From Paraglaciecola arctica BSs20135 (GTDB lineage Bacteria; Pseudomonadota; Gammaproteobacteria; Enterobacterales; Alteromonadaceae): 64,000 nucleotides of DNA. Shown one piece after another: positions 16,305 to 24,706 of the stretch (the first letter of the stretch is position 1; each line of letters opens with the position of its first letter). The stretch covers positions 269,344 through 333,343 of the forward strand of contig NZ_BAEO01000055.1 of the NCBI RefSeq assembly GCF_000314995.1. The letters run 5' to 3'. Both the position numbers and the translations under genes were made by a program. The notes beneath the pieces were generated by a model that was not told the DNA's origin, did not search any database, and saw nothing but the letters and a program-made list of their open reading frames with translations.

Positions 16305-17141
16305 TTAAAACTTATAGGTAATGCTTGCACCAATGCCAGTATAAAAGTCTCTTTTTTTGCTAAATAATGGGCTGTCATTTCTTCCAAAGTCAGAGCCTGC
16401 ATAAGCAGTTGCTCGAAACTCCCAACTTTCTGAAATAAGGTATGTGGCACCCACTGATGAATTAAAGTGTACAGACGCTTTACCGTCGTACGCTGCAAAG
16501 TTTGTTCTATTGGCTTCTTCTTCGCTCACACCCAGGAAATAATCTTCAAGCTTTTTATCAGCTAAACTCAGACCTACTAGGCCATGAAAATTCCAATTTT
16601 GGTATTGCCAATTACGCCCTATTAAGGCAGATGCAATGGTTGCCTGGCTTCTGCCTGATACATCATGTTTAAGGGAAAGTTGAATGATATTTTTGCCGTA
16701 GTAACCAGTAGCACGGCCACCGAGATAAAAACTCCCTTCTCTTTTGTTCAGACCATCGAAACGATCATCGGTGTCGTTAGTAATGCCATTGCCCGTCGCA
16801 CCTAGTACTATATCAAATGACCAATTATTGTGATTATATGCGTTGTAACCTATAACGACGTCCTCGGATGCCTCATTAAAAACATCAATGAAAAAACCAT
16901 TCCAATTGTAACTGCCACTTAAGTTAACACTTAACCCTGCGCCTTTACCATCCTCGTCAGTCAAAGATGAACCCATTCCAACACCTGCACCAAGGCCTAT
17001 TTCAAAGAAATTTTCAGGCTCAGTTTTTGGATCCGCATTAGTGCGCAATGTGCGTGCAATATCTGCAGAATAAACAAATGATGAAAACGAGACTGACAAT
17101 ATCGCAACAAGTGAGAGTTTTTTTATGGGGGAATAATGCAT
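16305..17141 (-). CDS. MipA/OmpV family outer-membrane protein (copy 2)
   Basis: 278 residues starting MHYSPIKKLSLVAILSVSFSS, with an AGGAAAT ribosome site 5 bases before the ATG. The signal peptide is followed by DIARTLRTNADPKTEPENFF and a beta-barrel repeat pattern, ending in the outer-membrane-type C-terminal Phe (ASITYKF). MipA in E. coli links a murein transglycosylase to a synthase, and OmpV in Vibrio is an immunogenic porin-like protein. The specific role here is open. This is the first gene of the cassette leading to copy 1, DUF3019 and the two-component genes. A 260-bp gap separates it from copy 1, so separate promoters are possible. Confidence 0.85.
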   Translation of the reverse strand: MHYSPIKKLSLVAILSVSFSSFVYSADIARTLRTNADPKTEPENFFEIGLGAGVGMGSSLTDEDGKGAGLSVNLSGSYNWNGFFIDVFNEASEDVVIGYNAYNHNNWSFDIVLGATGNGITNDTDDRFDGLNKREGSFYLGGRATGYYGKNIIQLSLKHDVSGRSQATIASALIGRNWQYQNWNFHGLVGLSLADKKLEDYFLGVSEEEANRTNFAAYDGKASVHFNSSVGATYLISESWEFRATAYAGSDFGRNDSPLFSKKRDFYTGIGASITYKF

Positions 17142-17330
17142 GTTTATTTCCTAGTTAATTGAATACCCATGCATTATGTGGTGGTTTTAACCAGCTTTAC
17201 GTAACAAGATGCTGGCTTTGTAACAAAGTGTAGGGACAAGCAGCTAATAGCTTCGAGTCGCGAGCTACTAGCTATAAGAAACACACCGTAAACAGTAGAC
17301 AGTTTGAAGTTAAACATAAATTTTTGCGAA

Positions 17331-17365
17331 GCTCAAAGCTCAAAGCTCAAAGCTCAAAGCTCAAA
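17331..17365. repeat. Five tandem copies of a 7-bp repeat
   Basis: GCTCAAA is repeated five times without change, followed by GCTAG, which contains the stop codon complement of the acyltransferase gene. Just upstream (17238-17278) lie degenerate relatives such as AGCTACTAGCTATAAG. Heptamer tracts like this expand and shrink by slippage. Being downstream of the gene, it could only alter the transcript tail or the spacing. Confidence 0.8.
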
Positions 17366-17366
17366 G

Positions 17367-19100
17367 CTAGTTTTTGTATGCCTGCCAACCCTCACCCATA
17401 TATAACTTCAATAATTTCTCTGGTGCATTAGGCAAATCCACACTGAGCAATAATCCAGGTGTATCGTTAAAATTTTTATCTATGCCCAAACAATGAAAAA
17501 TCGCGCCTAGTTTGTTGTAGTGTTTGAGCAGGATGGGCACGTCTTTACCATCTGCTTCAATACCTTTAAGTAAGGCATTCACATGCTTTTTTAGCCCATG
17601 TTGTTTAGCAAAATCCTGTAATTCAGGGTGTAACTGATGTTCAAACGGAGCTATTGGTGCCACTTTGTCAGTGGGCGTCACCATAGCTTGTTGGATAATA
17701 GCTGCACTGCGTACATCATATAATTTGCTAATAGAGACTGTGCCATACAAGGTCCGATATTGAGGGTATTGGCAAACAAAGGCGCCAATCCCACGCCACA
17801 ACAAAAACAAACCTTGGAAGCTACGTTGGTATTCAGGGATTAAAAATGAACGTCCCATTTCTAAGCAGGGTTGTTTGCGATTCACAAAGTCAGGGCTAAA
17901 ATCAAACATGCGCTGTAAATACAGGTTTTCTAAATTACCGTCGGCTAATAATTTGTCGGTTTGTCCCATGCGGTATGCGCCGATTATTTGCCCTGTGTGG
18001 GTTTTTATAACAAATAGGTGAGTGTAGGTGGCGTCGAAGTGATCGGTATCTAGTGCTTCACCACTGCCTTCGTTATGTTCACGAAAAACCATTTCCCGTA
18101 AACGGGCGATTTCATTCACTGTATTTGGCATTTGATTTTGATAACCAAAGTACACCGACAGATCTTTGTGATCGAATAAGTGTTGCTCACTAGGAAGTTG
18201 CTGTACTTCTTGTAATATCAGGCTACCACTGGTTTCAATTGCGAGTGGTTGTAATTGAGCAACAGGATCAGCAGGCCAAGCTTTTTGCCAAGCAGGATCA
18301 AGCAAATAACTCTGTGCTCTAAACAATTCAGTTTGTTTGCCTGTATCTATGCCCTTTGCATAGTGTTTAATGGCGATTGCTTCACCTGCAGTCACAGTTA
18401 TCTTAGCGTTGCGTTTGTTGACCAGTTCACGGGGTAACATCAAGATCCGGAATCGAAAATAAATCCGCCCTAAACGATAAAACAAGGAGCTATTTAAGCC
18501 ACTCACAAATATAGGTAAATAGTGCGCGTTTGTGCGGTTGGCGATGCTGGCAATCAATCTATTCCAACTATGGTCAGCAATGCGCCGCGTGTCTTTATGA
18601 AAATAGCTGACACGTCCAGCGGGAAAAAGAAGTAAGGCTCCACCGGTTTTCACATGTTTAAGACAAGTACGGATGGATGGTGCATTTCTCGGATCTTTTT
18701 CTGATAGTGGGTTGGTATAAATAAAATAGTCTTCAAGCTCGGGAAATATCTTTAACCCTTGGTTGGCCATCACTTTGATATCGGGGCGTACTTGTTCAAT
18801 GGCCCAGGCTAAAAACACCCCTTCGATACCACCAAAAGGATGATTACTGGCGATTACCAGTGGGCCCGTTTTAGGGATTTTAGCTTGTAACTCTTCAAGG
18901 CCTAACAATTGAATATTGAGCCCTTCTAATAGGCTTTTCGCGAAGCTTGTTTTGTCTAAACCGTGTAGGTTGTTTTCGCGATACAGACCATCTAACTTGT
19001 TGATAGCAAGAACTCGGTCTAATAATTTGACGATGATTTTTGTAAAAAAGTTCTTTTTATCATCAGGGATAACATTTAGCAGGCTGATGGCTGCAGGCAT
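17367..19100 (-). CDS. OlsF-like fused acyltransferase (PlsC-type plus GNAT)
   Basis: 577 residues from the ATG at 19100; GGAAT precedes it, and the ORF also reaches a TTG at 19115. The N-terminal half is a lysophospholipid acyltransferase-like domain (ASNHPFGGIEGVFLAW near residue 85-100, LLLFPAGRVSYF). The C-terminal half is a hemolysin/OlsB-like N-acyltransferase (LREMVFREHNEGSGEALDTDHFDATY, CLEMGRSFLIPEYQRS, LWRGIGAFV). The same order occurs in OlsF, a bifunctional enzyme known from Serratia and Flavobacterium that makes ornithine lipids from ornithine and acyl-ACP. Phosphorus-free membrane lipids would suit a marine cell. The amino acid acceptor is not provable from sequence. Confidence 0.75.
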   Translation of the reverse strand: MPAAISLLNVIPDDKKNFFTKIIVKLLDRVLAINKLDGLYRENNLHGLDKTSFAKSLLEGLNIQLLGLEELQAKIPKTGPLVIASNHPFGGIEGVFLAWAIEQVRPDIKVMANQGLKIFPELEDYFIYTNPLSEKDPRNAPSIRTCLKHVKTGGALLLFPAGRVSYFHKDTRRIADHSWNRLIASIANRTNAHYLPIFVSGLNSSLFYRLGRIYFRFRILMLPRELVNKRNAKITVTAGEAIAIKHYAKGIDTGKQTELFRAQSYLLDPAWQKAWPADPVAQLQPLAIETSGSLILQEVQQLPSEQHLFDHKDLSVYFGYQNQMPNTVNEIARLREMVFREHNEGSGEALDTDHFDATYTHLFVIKTHTGQIIGAYRMGQTDKLLADGNLENLYLQRMFDFSPDFVNRKQPCLEMGRSFLIPEYQRSFQGLFLLWRGIGAFVCQYPQYRTLYGTVSISKLYDVRSAAIIQQAMVTPTDKVAPIAPFEHQLHPELQDFAKQHGLKKHVNALLKGIEADGKDVPILLKHYNKLGAIFHCLGIDKNFNDTPGLLLSVDLPNAPEKLLKLYMGEGWQAYKN

Positions 19101-19307
19101 AAAACAATTCCACAAAATAGATGAATAATTTAGGTCGGTAATAGTGCGTTAATTTATTAAAAAATTCAGCAACTTCTTGTTCGAAGGGGCGTATTTTGTT
19201 GGCATAAAAATAAATGTTTCTAGAGTCTTAGTTTTTGAATGCTAATTTGAGGCATAATAGGCACCTAGTTTAATTGGTTTTTTATTGAATATTCCAGCAG
19301 GACAAAG

Positions 19308-20339
19308 ATGCAACAGATTACTATCACTACACCAGACGATTGGCATTTACATTTTAGAGACGGCGATATGCTTGGCGAAACCGTACCTGCTACTGCTAGG
19401 TGTTTTGCTAGGGCGATTGTAATGCCTAATCTAGTGCCTCCTGTGGTAAATGCTAAGTTAGCCAATGAGTACAAAGGGCGAATTTTAGCGGCCCGACCGC
19501 AAGGCAGCAATTTTCAGCCTTTGATGACCTTGTATTTAACGAATCAAACATCTACCCAAGATATCATTGATGCTAAGCAAGCTGGTGTGGTGGCGGCCAA
19601 GTTATATCCTGCCGGCGCGACGACTAATTCGGCACAAGCGGTAAGTGGTATTGAAGCCTTGTACCCAGTGTTCGAAGAAATGCAAAAGCAAGGTTTGTTG
19701 TTATTAGTGCACGGTGAAGTCACAGAAAGTCATGTGGATATTTTTGATCGGGAAAAGATATTTATTGATCAATATATGGCTAAAATTGTACAGGCATTTC
19801 CTGAATTAAAAGTGGTGTTTGAGCATATTACAACTAGTGAAGCAGCTGACTTTGTTCTAAGTAGTGCTAATAATGTCGCAGCCACTATTACCCCGCAACA
19901 TTTATTGTTAAACCGTAATGATTTGCTGGTAGGTGGAGTTAAACCACACAACTATTGTTTACCGGTATTAAAGCGCAGTACACACCAACAAGCTTTGCGT
20001 AAAGTGGTAGCCAGTGGTTCAAAACAATTTTTCTTAGGTACAGACTCAGCACCTCATGCTAAACATGCCAAAGAAAATGCTTGTGGTTGTGCTGGCTGTT
20101 ATAGTGCGTGGAGTGCTTTGGAACTTTATACTCAGGTTTTTGATGAACTAGGTGTTTTGGACAAATTAGAAGGGTTTGCTAGTTTCCACGGCGCTGATTT
20201 TTATGGTCTGCCTCGTAACTCGAGTAATTTGACCTTGGTTAAACAGAGTTGGACTGTACCAGATTCTGTTACTTTGCCTAATGGTGAAGCCATTGTGCCA
20301 TTTTTTGCAGGGCAAACAGTTGATTGGAAAATAGCGTAA
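19308..20339 (+). CDS. pyrC: Dihydroorotase, class II
   Basis: 343 residues, the length of E. coli PyrC. The metal ligands H13 and H15 are in [11 protein letters not shown], the carboxylated lysine K98 in [13 protein letters not shown], further histidines in LLVHGEV and FEHITT, and the catalytic Asp in [15 protein letters not shown]. The enzyme closes N-carbamoyl-aspartate to dihydroorotate in pyrimidine synthesis, in the cytoplasm. It is a single gene, divergent from the acyltransferase across 207 bp. A GGACAAAG ribosome site precedes the ATG. Confidence 0.97.
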   Translation: MQQITITTPDDWHLHFRDGDMLGETVPATARCFARAIVMPNLVPPVVNAKLANEYKGRILAARPQGSNFQPLMTLYLTNQTSTQDIIDAKQAGVVAAKLYPAGATTNSAQAVSGIEALYPVFEEMQKQGLLLLVHGEVTESHVDIFDREKIFIDQYMAKIVQAFPELKVVFEHITTSEAADFVLSSANNVAATITPQHLLLNRNDLLVGGVKPHNYCLPVLKRSTHQQALRKVVASGSKQFFLGTDSAPHAKHAKENACGCAGCYSAWSALELYTQVFDELGVLDKLEGFASFHGADFYGLPRNSSNLTLVKQSWTVPDSVTLPNGEAIVPFFAGQTVDWKIA

Positions 20340-20387
20340 GGTAATCACTGCGCAATTTTCAACACACTCTTTTATGGTGATATAAAT

Positions 20388-21194
20388 TTGTATTTATTAC
20401 ATTTGCGAAGCTTGACTATATTAATTGTTTTCTGCTGGGTGGCGGCAGTTATTAAGCCTGTTTGGGCAAATGAAATGGGTCCTTTAAATAAAAAGCTTCG
20501 CTTGGCCGTTATCTATATTCAAGAACCCCCCTATATTTATAGCGATGATAATTCTGGATATGTGGGGGTTTTACCTAAACTAGCGCAAGCTTTAAGTCGC
20601 GAATTAGAGCTTGAATTAACTTATTTACCTACACCACGAAAAGACTTAGAAAAATCAGTGATAGAAGGTCGAGCTGATATGACATGGTTATCTCCCAATT
20701 GGGTGGGGGCCGAAGATTCGCTGTTGTTTTCAGATCCGGTTCTATTACATCGGGAATTTTTGTATAGTTTTTCACCTTTTAATGAAGGCGATGGTCCCAG
20801 AGGTTGGTTGCAAGATAAAACTGTCTGTATCCGTCAAGATTATGCATATCCTAATCTAATTCCCTATTTCGACAGCGGTGTAGCTCAAGGTTTAAGGGTG
20901 TCTAGTCAAGTATCATTGGTTAAGTTATTTCAAAAAGGCCGTTGTGATGTGCTTTATATGAATGAGCTTAGAGCTGCGTGGATGATAAATAAACTAGGTA
21001 TTAAACGTAAAGTGTGGCGCTCTGAGTTTCCTATCGAGGAGGCGAAGTTATCTTTTGCGTTTAGTCAAAAATGGCAAACAAAAATGACTTTAATTAATCA
21101 AGCTGTAGCCAAAATAAAAAGCTCCGGTGAATTGAGCCGCATAGTGGAATCCAGTATAGATCCGATAATTCTTTCTAACCTTTCAATCGAGTAA
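20388..21194 (+). CDS. Orphan periplasmic substrate-binding protein (SBP family 3-like)
   Basis: 268 residues from a TTG start with a weak GGTGA ribosome site. A signal peptide is evident (ILIVFCWVAAVIKPVWANE). The mature part reads LRLAVIYIQEPPYIYSDDNSGYVGVLPKLAQAL, the classic opening of amino-acid-type binding proteins, followed by the RADMTWLSPN and CDVLYMNELRAAW regions. No ABC permease or ATPase lies next to it. Such orphans in marine gammaproteobacteria are often sensors or accessory proteins rather than transporters. The ligand is unknown. Confidence 0.75.
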   Translation: MYLLHLRSLTILIVFCWVAAVIKPVWANEMGPLNKKLRLAVIYIQEPPYIYSDDNSGYVGVLPKLAQALSRELELELTYLPTPRKDLEKSVIEGRADMTWLSPNWVGAEDSLLFSDPVLLHREFLYSFSPFNEGDGPRGWLQDKTVCIRQDYAYPNLIPYFDSGVAQGLRVSSQVSLVKLFQKGRCDVLYMNELRAAWMINKLGIKRKVWRSEFPIEEAKLSFAFSQKWQTKMTLINQAVAKIKSSGELSRIVESSIDPIILSNLSIE

Positions 21195-21291
21195 GTTTGA
21201 TTGATAGTTTGCCATGCATATTTATAACTTGCCCTTGCCCCTGTTTATGAAAGATAAATAACACCTTCATTATTTTATTAAGAGAATCAAT

Positions 21292-21981
21292 ATGAGCGAA
21301 CTCGTTAGCTGTCAAATTGAAAACCAAGTAGCCACTATTACAATGCAAAATGGCAAAGTGAACGCCATTTCACATCAAGTGATAGACGAACTTAATCAAG
21401 CACTCGACCAGGCAGAACAAGCGCAAGCAGTTGTAGTACTAACAGGACAAGCAGGCATGTTTTCTGGTGGTTATGATTTAAAAGTCATGAAAGAGAGCAT
21501 GAGTTCGGCTATGGCTTTAGTCGAAAAAGGTACAACACTCACAAGGCGCATGTTGTCGTTTCCTTATCCTGTTTTGGTGGCGTGTAGCGGCCATGCTATA
21601 GCGAAAGGAGCCTTTTTGTTGCTGGCAGCGGATTATCGCATTGGTGTTGATGGTGCATTTAAAATTGGTTTAAATGAAGTCGCAATAGGTATGACTATGC
21701 ACCATGGTGGTGTAGAATTAGCCCGCGGTCGATTGGCACCTGTATTTTTTAACCGTTCAGTGATTTTAGCTGAAATGGTCTCTCCGAAAGAAGCGGTCAC
21801 CGCTGGATTTTTAGATAAGGTCGTTAGCGAAGCAGAATTTGTACCTACGGTTCAAGCAATTGCACATGCTATGACAAAATTAGATATGAAAGCCCATCAC
21901 CAAACAAAATTAAAAGCACGAGCAGAATTATTGCAAGTGCTCGACGAAAGTATCGAAAAAGACCGTCATAGTAGCCTTTAA
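21292..21981 (+). CDS. Enoyl-CoA hydratase/isomerase (crotonase) family protein
   Basis: 229 residues of the crotonase fold. The first oxyanion-hole region is GMFSGGYDLKVMKE, the second CSGHAIAKGAFLLLAADYRIG, and the next GLNEVAIGMTMHHGGVELARGRL. The usual catalytic glutamates are not both recognisable: the second position reads NEVAIGM. The exact reaction on acyl-CoA (hydration, isomerisation or hydrolysis) is therefore undetermined. The short length lacks the C-terminal swapped helix of larger members. It lies 34 bases upstream of dbpA and may share a transcript with it. Confidence 0.82.
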   Translation: MSELVSCQIENQVATITMQNGKVNAISHQVIDELNQALDQAEQAQAVVVLTGQAGMFSGGYDLKVMKESMSSAMALVEKGTTLTRRMLSFPYPVLVACSGHAIAKGAFLLLAADYRIGVDGAFKIGLNEVAIGMTMHHGGVELARGRLAPVFFNRSVILAEMVSPKEAVTAGFLDKVVSEAEFVPTVQAIAHAMTKLDMKAHHQTKLKARAELLQVLDESIEKDRHSSL

Positions 21982-22015
21982 AGCTGATTGACCGGCCTAA
22001 CAAATAGAGAATGTT

Positions 22016-23395
22016 TTGAATAAAGAATTTGCTTCACTGGGTTTAAAAAACGCCTTGCTTGAAAACTTGGAATCCATGGGTTTCACAGAAATGACCGACA
22101 TCCAAGCTATGAGCTTGCCAGCCATTATTGCCGGCAAAGATGTAGTCGGCAAAGCCAAAACCGGTAGCGGAAAAACCGCGGCTTTTGGTTTAGGTTTATT
22201 ACATAACCTCAAAGTGAAGCGATTTCGAGTTCAAGCATTGGTTATGTGTCCTACCCGTGAACTGGCGGAACAAGTGGCGCTAGAAATCCGTAAGTTAGGC
22301 CGTGGTATTCATAATATTAAAGTATTAACTTTGTGTGGTGGCACACCTTTAGGTCCACAAATTGGCTCTTTAGAACATGGCGCACATATTATTGTGGGTA
22401 CGCCTGGTCGCATCATGGACCATTTGTTTCGCGGTCGCCTAGACTTAAGCGAAGTGAATACCTTAGTACTCGACGAAGCCGATCGTATGTTAGATATGGG
22501 GTTTGAAGTAGAAATGGCCAAAGTGATTGACGCTGTGCCACTAGACAGACAAACCTTGTTGTTTTCTGCCACTTACCCTGATTCTATTGCGCAGATAAGT
22601 AGAGATGTGCAGCGCAATCCTCTTGAAGTTAGTGTTGAAGCCACCCACGAAACCACTAGTATTGAACAGCTGTTTTTTGAAGTAGAAGAGCCCCATCGTA
22701 TTAAAGCGGTGGCAGCGATGTTAAGTCACTACCAGGCCGAATCAGCCATAGTATTTTGTAATACCAAAATTGCCTGTCAGGAAGTCGCAGACGAACTCAC
22801 TAAATTGGGCGTGTCTGTATTAGCTTTACATGGTGATTTAGAACAGCGCGACAGAACTGAAGTATTAACCCGTTTTTCTAATCGTAGTGTATCTGTGTTG
22901 GTTGCCACTGACGTTGCTTCTCGAGGGCTGGATATCAAAGAAGTGAATGCTGTCATTAGTTATCAAATCACCCCAGATCCTGAAGTACATATTCACCGTA
23001 TCGGCCGAACGGGTCGTGCTGATGCTAAAGGTTTGGCGCTGACCTTGTGTACAAAAAAAGAAATGCCACGGGCCAATGCCATTGAAGATTATCAAAAAGC
23101 GAAAATTAAATGGACAGGCATTCAAGCGCTGCGTTTTCACGCTAATCGTTTAATCCAACCTGAATATTCAACCATATGCATAGACGGCGGCAAAAAAAGC
23201 AAAATTCGCCCTGGTGATATTTTAGGTGCGTTAACCAAAGACGCAGATATTGCCGGTGATGATATAGGAAAGATAAACGTGACAGCGACTCATTCTTATG
23301 TGGCAGTCAAAACCCGCAGCATTAAGCGCGCTCTTAAACAAGTTAACGAAGGTAAATTAAAAGGGCGTAAGTTTAAGGCCAGGAAATTAAGCTAG
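22016..23395 (+). CDS. dbpA: ATP-dependent RNA helicase DbpA
   Basis: 459 residues from a TTG start; AGAGAA lies just upstream and no ATG is available in frame nearby. DEAD-box motifs are all present: GFTEMTDIQAMSLPAI (Q), AKTGSGKT (I), PTRELA (Ia), DEADRMLDMGFE (II), SAT (III) and HRIGRTGRA (VI). The C-terminal about 75 residues (IRPGDILGALTKDADIAGDDIGKI, then RKFKARKLS) are the DbpA RNA-binding domain. In E. coli that domain targets hairpin 92 of 23S rRNA, so the protein acts in late assembly of the large ribosomal subunit. Confidence 0.95.
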   Translation: MNKEFASLGLKNALLENLESMGFTEMTDIQAMSLPAIIAGKDVVGKAKTGSGKTAAFGLGLLHNLKVKRFRVQALVMCPTRELAEQVALEIRKLGRGIHNIKVLTLCGGTPLGPQIGSLEHGAHIIVGTPGRIMDHLFRGRLDLSEVNTLVLDEADRMLDMGFEVEMAKVIDAVPLDRQTLLFSATYPDSIAQISRDVQRNPLEVSVEATHETTSIEQLFFEVEEPHRIKAVAAMLSHYQAESAIVFCNTKIACQEVADELTKLGVSVLALHGDLEQRDRTEVLTRFSNRSVSVLVATDVASRGLDIKEVNAVISYQITPDPEVHIHRIGRTGRADAKGLALTLCTKKEMPRANAIEDYQKAKIKWTGIQALRFHANRLIQPEYSTICIDGGKKSKIRPGDILGALTKDADIAGDDIGKINVTATHSYVAVKTRSIKRALKQVNEGKLKGRKFKARKLS

Positions 23396-23442
23396 ATAAG
23401 ATTGTATGCTAAGAGCGAAATGATAAAAGCGAAAGGAATTCT

Positions 23443-23537
23443 AACCACAGAGGGCACAGAGAACACAGAGGTAAAGAATTTCTAGTCTTAACAATTTATT
23501 CCTCTGTGAAGCGAAGCGCTCTGTGTTCTCTGTGGTT
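23443..23537. repeat. Inverted repeat rich in CACAGAG
   Basis: The left arm (23443-23471) contains CCACAGAG, GCACAGAG and ACACAGAGG. The right arm (23501-23537) contains CCTCTGTG, an AAGCGAAGCG insert, and CTCTGTGTTCTCTGTGGTT. The two pair over most of their length, giving a long hairpin downstream of dbpA and 50 bp before the DUF3592 start. This looks like a dispersed palindromic repeat element. It could also act as the dbpA terminator. Confidence 0.7.
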
Positions 23538-23586
23538 TAATGCTCTTTTAAAGCTCTTAATATTCAGCCTAATAGCTAGGAGACAG

Positions 23587-24084
23587 ATGCAAATATTTGA
23601 TTATATTCTACAAACGTGGGAATTAGCGGTACAAGGAGAAAAGCAAGGCATTTGGTTTTGGGCGGCGGTTTACGTTTTTTTGGTATGTAACTATTCAGCG
23701 TTATTTCAACTACTTATTCGTCGTTGGCCAAGTACTAAAGGTGAATTATTACATATTGGTTTAGATAAGTTTGGTGCGGCTATTATATTAGCTGATCAAG
23801 ATTACCGTGCTGCTGCACTTTATAGCTATCAAATAGAAGGTAAAACCTACCAAGGAAAACGTATTTCGCCTTGGGTTATTGTTGCTAGCCATAACGCCCA
23901 ATTTGTACTCAAAAAGCAACTTTCCAAGGTTGAGACATTCCCCAACGGTAAGGTCAGTATTTTCTATAAACCTTCCAATCCCGCCAAAAGCTGGCTTATC
24001 TTGCCTAGTAAATTCGGTATAAGTATAACTTTATTAATCAGTGTGCTGCCCGCTTTTAGTTATTGGGTAGAATATTATGGATAA
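23587..24084 (+). CDS. DUF3592 family membrane protein
   Basis: 165 residues from the ATG at 23587, which has AGGAG four bases upstream. The open frame extends to 23506, but that part lies inside the CACAGAG inverted repeat and is not coding. A transmembrane helix is at about 18-40, then a soluble DUF3592-type region (YSYQIEGKTYQGKRISPWV, KVSIFYKPSNPAKSWLI), then a second helix (FGISITLLISVLPAFSYWV). The function of DUF3592 is unknown. The end overlaps the following kinase-like gene by 8 bases, so the two are coupled. Confidence 0.72.
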   Translation: MQIFDYILQTWELAVQGEKQGIWFWAAVYVFLVCNYSALFQLLIRRWPSTKGELLHIGLDKFGAAIILADQDYRAAALYSYQIEGKTYQGKRISPWVIVASHNAQFVLKKQLSKVETFPNGKVSIFYKPSNPAKSWLILPSKFGISITLLISVLPAFSYWVEYYG

Positions 24085-24592
24085 CTCCCCCGTTCTTTAT
24101 ATTTTTTCAGGCCTTCCTGGAGTCGGTAAAAGCACCTTAGCAACTACACTGGCGAAACATATAGGTGCTACTTATTTGCGGGTTGATACAATCGAACAAG
24201 GGCTAAGAGACTTTTACCTGACTGATATTTATGATGAAGGTTATCAACTGGCATTTAGGCTTGCGAAAGATAATTTAAAAATAGGTTTATCAGTCATTGG
24301 TGATTCATGTAATTCAATCACCGAATCAAGAACTGCATGGCAGCAAATCGCTACGGATTTAGGTATTCAATTCGTAAATATAGAAGTGATTTGCTCAGAT
24401 GAATCTGAGCATCAAGTTAGAGTAGAGACTCGTAAAACTAGTATCCCAAACTTAACTTTGCCAACATGGAAACAGGTTCAAGAGCGTGAATATCAGGTTT
24501 GGGAAAACGAAGTCTTAAAAGTTGATACTGCAAATCAAACTATTCAGCAATCCGTTTCTGACTTATTCCAATTACTTAAACAAACATATTAG
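24077..24592 (+). CDS. P-loop small-molecule kinase-like protein
   Basis: 171 residues. The Walker A motif is FSGLPGVGKSTLATTLAK, followed by YLRVDTIEQGLRD (substrate/Asp region) and a late RVETRKTSIPNL segment that may form the lid. The layout matches the AAA_33 group of nucleotide or small-molecule kinases. The substrate cannot be named. The gene overlaps the DUF3592 gene by 8 bases, so they are probably translated together. Confidence 0.78.
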   Translation: MDNSPVLYIFSGLPGVGKSTLATTLAKHIGATYLRVDTIEQGLRDFYLTDIYDEGYQLAFRLAKDNLKIGLSVIGDSCNSITESRTAWQQIATDLGIQFVNIEVICSDESEHQVRVETRKTSIPNLTLPTWKQVQEREYQVWENEVLKVDTANQTIQQSVSDLFQLLKQTY

Positions 24593-24706
24593 GAAGTAAA
24601 TGCTGAATTAGTCGTCAAATACAGCTGCTTTATATACTAAAGTCCAATGGTGGTTATTTAATGACCACTGTATATTCTCAGGTCCCCTAATTATCTGTGG
24701 CCCTTG

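Noticed and set aside
17142..17330. A possible small gene or CRISPR-like repeat downstream of the acyltransferase
   Set aside because: Only degenerate heptamer repeats are present, with no spacers of constant length and no coding frame.
20388..21194. An ABC importer operon around the binding proteins at 20.4 and 44.1 kb
   Set aside because: No permease or import ATPase lies beside either gene; the ABC proteins nearby are exporters.
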